A DNA stretch of 64,000 nucleotides from NCBI GenBank assembly GCA_910577515.1, contig CAJTLW010000003.1, forward strand, positions 62,001 through 126,000. The letters run 5' to 3'. A program made the position numbers and the translations under genes. Below the pieces are notes generated by a model. That model searched no databases, was not told the DNA's origin, and worked only from the letters and a program-made list of their open reading frames with translations. The DNA is from an uncultured Vampirovibrio sp. (GTDB lineage Bacteria > Cyanobacteriota > Vampirovibrionia > Gastranaerophilales > Gastranaerophilaceae). Position 1 is the stretch's first letter, and every line of letters starts with the position of its first letter. Of the stretch, positions 62,320 to 64,000 are shown piece by piece.

Positions 62320-62373
62320 GGTCTTTAAAGGGAATGTAGCGAGCATTCCCGCCCTTTATATCTTTATTATACA

Positions 62374-62616
62374 TTATTTATTTTGAAATTCAACATGGGG
62401 TTTTAACAATTTATATGGTTCAATATTCAGCGCATTAGCGATTTTTAAAATTGTTTCAACTGATGGAATTCTTTTGCCTGCTTCAAGCATGTAAATATGG
62501 TTTTCACTTACATTTATCTGTATACCCAAATCCACCTGTCGTATTTTGGCAGCATTTCGGTATTTTTTAATGTTGTTTGAAATTATACTAACAATTTCAT
62601 TTTTTTTCATTGCCAT
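62374..62616 (-). CDS. XRE-family regulator (80 aa)
   Basis: MAMKKNEIVSIISNNIKKYRN..., HTH KIRQVDLGIQINVSENHIYMLEAGKRIPSVETILKIANAL. Similar in size and layout to the regulator at 2124-2348. Divergent from the small acidic gene at 62676, with a 59-base shared gap. Confidence 0.85.
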   Translation of the reverse strand: MAMKKNEIVSIISNNIKKYRNAAKIRQVDLGIQINVSENHIYMLEAGKRIPSVETILKIANALNIEPYKLLKPHVEFQNK

Positions 62617-62675
62617 ATATAAATTTTAATGTTAAAATCGATTTTGTAGTCTATCATATAGAAAGGTTGAAAGTT

Positions 62676-62909
62676 ATGGCGCTGAATAATAATGAAGAAG
62701 GGGAATGGCAGGAAAGCTTTGAAGAAGTGGTAAGCAGAATAGTTATTCTTCAATCAAAGCTTGAACAAGAAGCAAATGCGCTTGAAGGCCTTATTGAAAT
62801 AGCCTGTAGATGTGCTGAAAATGAAAACAGCAATTTATTGAGCCTTTTAAAGATGCTGAAAGATAAGGCAAGCATTATAAAAAACACGGTTATGACAATG
62901 GAAGAATAA
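62676..62909 (+). CDS. Small acidic helical protein (77 aa)
   Basis: MALNNNEEGEWQESFEEVVS..., predicted two-helix coiled protein; AAAGG ribosome-binding site before the ATG at 62676. Same head-to-head arrangement with an XRE gene as at 1889/2124. Function unknown. Confidence 0.65.
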   Translation: MALNNNEEGEWQESFEEVVSRIVILQSKLEQEANALEGLIEIACRCAENENSNLLSLLKMLKDKASIIKNTVMTMEE

Positions 62910-62912
62910 AGG

Positions 62913-63623
62913 CTACCACAATGCTTTTGGCATGTGACGGTGATAAAACCAGACAGGAACCCCGTCATAATTATTTTCAGGGAAATCCTGCATAAATTTT
63001 TCATCCGCACCTATTGCAACAATTGGAATACCTACTTCAAGTGATACTTCTTTTAATTTTTCATACCCTCTTATAATATCTTCTTTTTTTGTTTCATCTG
63101 CAAAATGGGTATTTGAGATAAAGCCTGAAAATTTTTTCCAGGGTTGCTTATTGAGTCCTGAGGAAAATTCCATATACTCTAAAATGCTCTCCTTATCTCT
63201 TGTTTCAAATTTTGATGTGTTTACAACAAGATAAATCCGAAGGTCATTCTCTTTTTCAATTCCGTTTAAAATATCCAAAATATCAAGGCCTGAGGCACCA
63301 TAGCCTACATCTATTATCATATCGCCGTTTTTTGAAAGGCAATTTATTTGTTCTGCCGTAACATAGCTTCCTGCCTCACCAAGGCCGAAATAATCGGTCT
63401 GCGCTATAACACTTATTCCTTTTTCTTTTAATTCCCCAATTATAGGGCGAAGGCAATAAGCAGGTTCAACTGTGTCTAAGTCAACAAGAGTAATATCTTT
63501 GCCTATTTGTGCAAACTGAAGCGCACGATTTATAGCACTTTCGCTTTTTCCGCTGGCATAGGCCCCTGTAAAAACTTCAACAGTTCTTGATAAATTGTTA
63601 GTGTCCAAGGGCTTGCTCCTCAT
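62913..63623 (-). CDS. P-loop ATPase-like protein, function unknown
   Basis: 236 aa. Walker A VFTGAYASGKSESA near residues 18-30; DLDTVEPAYCLRP and IIDVGYGASGLDILDIL follow, as in dethiobiotin-synthase/MinD-like or cobyrinic-type nucleotide-binding folds. It may be a GTP/ATP-binding regulator; no firm family. It overlaps the HD-GYP gene end by 26 bases. Confidence 0.65.
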   Translation of the reverse strand: MRSKPLDTNNLSRTVEVFTGAYASGKSESAINRALQFAQIGKDITLVDLDTVEPAYCLRPIIGELKEKGISVIAQTDYFGLGEAGSYVTAEQINCLSKNGDMIIDVGYGASGLDILDILNGIEKENDLRIYLVVNTSKFETRDKESILEYMEFSSGLNKQPWKKFSGFISNTHFADETKKEDIIRGYEKLKEVSLEVGIPIVAIGADEKFMQDFPENNYDGVPVWFYHRHMPKALW

Positions 63624-63999
63624 TTTTTAATTGAAATTTCATTTTTGTTTCAAAATCTTTTATTTCGTTAGCTGCGGCAGGTAAGATAGATTTGAAGACA
63701 CCTATTAATTCAGGGTCAAATTGTGTTCCTGCCTTTTCCTCAATTAATTTTAAAGCTTCATCGCTTGTTAAACCCTGTCTGTACGCCCTGTTTGATATCA
63801 TACTGTCGTATGCATCAGCAATTGAAATTATTCTTGAGCCTAAAGGAATTTCGTCTCCTTTTTTGCCGTAAGGATAGCCGTTTCCATCGTAGTGTTCATG
63901 GTGATATTTTATAATTTCAACAACATCATAAAGCTGTTTAATATCTTCTAAAATTTTCACAGAATGCTGTACGTGTTTTTTAATTTCCTCAAATTCTTC
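63598..63999 (-). CDS. HD-GYP domain protein, N-terminal part outside window
   Basis: The frame is open to the window end. EEFEEIKKHVQHSVKIL, then HHEHYDGNGYP (HD-GYP signature), LGSRIISIADAYDSMISNRAYRQGLTSDEAL and AGTQFDPELIGVF. Members hydrolyse cyclic di-GMP. Only about 134 residues are visible. Confidence 0.85.
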   Translation of the reverse strand, partial: EEFEEIKKHVQHSVKILEDIKQLYDVVEIIKYHHEHYDGNGYPYGKKGDEIPLGSRIISIADAYDSMISNRAYRQGLTSDEALKLIEEKAGTQFDPELIGVFKSILPAAANEIKDFETKMKFQLKNEEQALGH

Positions 64000-64000
64000 A

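Overview
The window looks like a stretch of chromosome from an AT-rich, Gram-negative-type bacterium on the non-photosynthetic side of the cyanobacterial lineage (Melainabacteria/Gastranaerophilales-like). The case rests on gene content: a Cys-rich S-layer-homology surface protein, a DUF4330 protein, SpoIID plus MurJ, a heptose-7-phosphate kinase, PilT and a very large pilin-like protein, a NarL-type response regulator with optimal codon use, and many orphan proteins starting with a short Asn/Phe-rich signature. This is inference; no rRNA is present to confirm it.

Layout. 1-7 kb: SLH surface protein (its start lies outside the window), a small XRE/acidic-protein pair, a short structured RNA, and a minus-strand envelope operon (spoIID-like, murJ, sua5, nuclease-like protein). 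7-12.3 kb: a three-gene split glutamate synthase. 12.3-21 kb: tcdA, two sugar-ABC permeases, a glycosyltransferase, a calpain-like protease, YibE/F and a phosphodiester-glycosidase protein. 21-25.9 kb: an sRNA-like unit, pilT, then rpmG-tRNA(Trp)-secE-nusG-rplK-rplA-gtrA. 26-28.3 kb: an aminotransferase and an ATP-grasp ligase. 28.9-30.6 kb: a regulator, a small membrane protein and a large protein that share a GDNxSQ-type motif, a possible conflict system. 30.6-44.6 kb: groL/groS, a degenerate amidohydrolase, an HxlR/flavoprotein pair, a polysaccharide cluster, mutS2 and a UPF1-like helicase-nuclease.

44.7-52 kb is the accessory heart of the window: two tRNA(Gly) genes, each followed by an echo of its own 3' end, then a type II-C CRISPR-Cas locus (cas9, cas1, cas2), a tracrRNA gene on the opposite strand and a 17-repeat array. 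The repeats carry a sigma70-like promoter. The array is split by an ~890-bp insert that looks like a prophage lysogeny fragment (integrase 5' fragment plus zinc-ribbon membrane protein), with one repeat-spacer unit and a truncated repeat stranded beyond it.

52-64 kb: LOG-family protein, gapdh, response regulator, an ORF6N gene with paired palindromes, gltA-type oxidoreductase, HAD phosphatase, ispF, a 910-aa glycine-rich pilin-like protein under a possible XRE operator, a 26-aa hydrophobic peptide gene with the RNA layout of a type I toxin, another XRE/small acidic protein pair, a P-loop protein and the C-terminal half of an HD-GYP protein cut by the window end.

The best candidates for undescribed biology are the 28.9-30.6 kb GDNxSQ module, the toxin-like RNA at 62.2 kb, the interrupted promoter-in-repeat CRISPR array, the two structured RNAs near 2.4 and 12.3 kb, and the N-terminal signature shared by orphan proteins.
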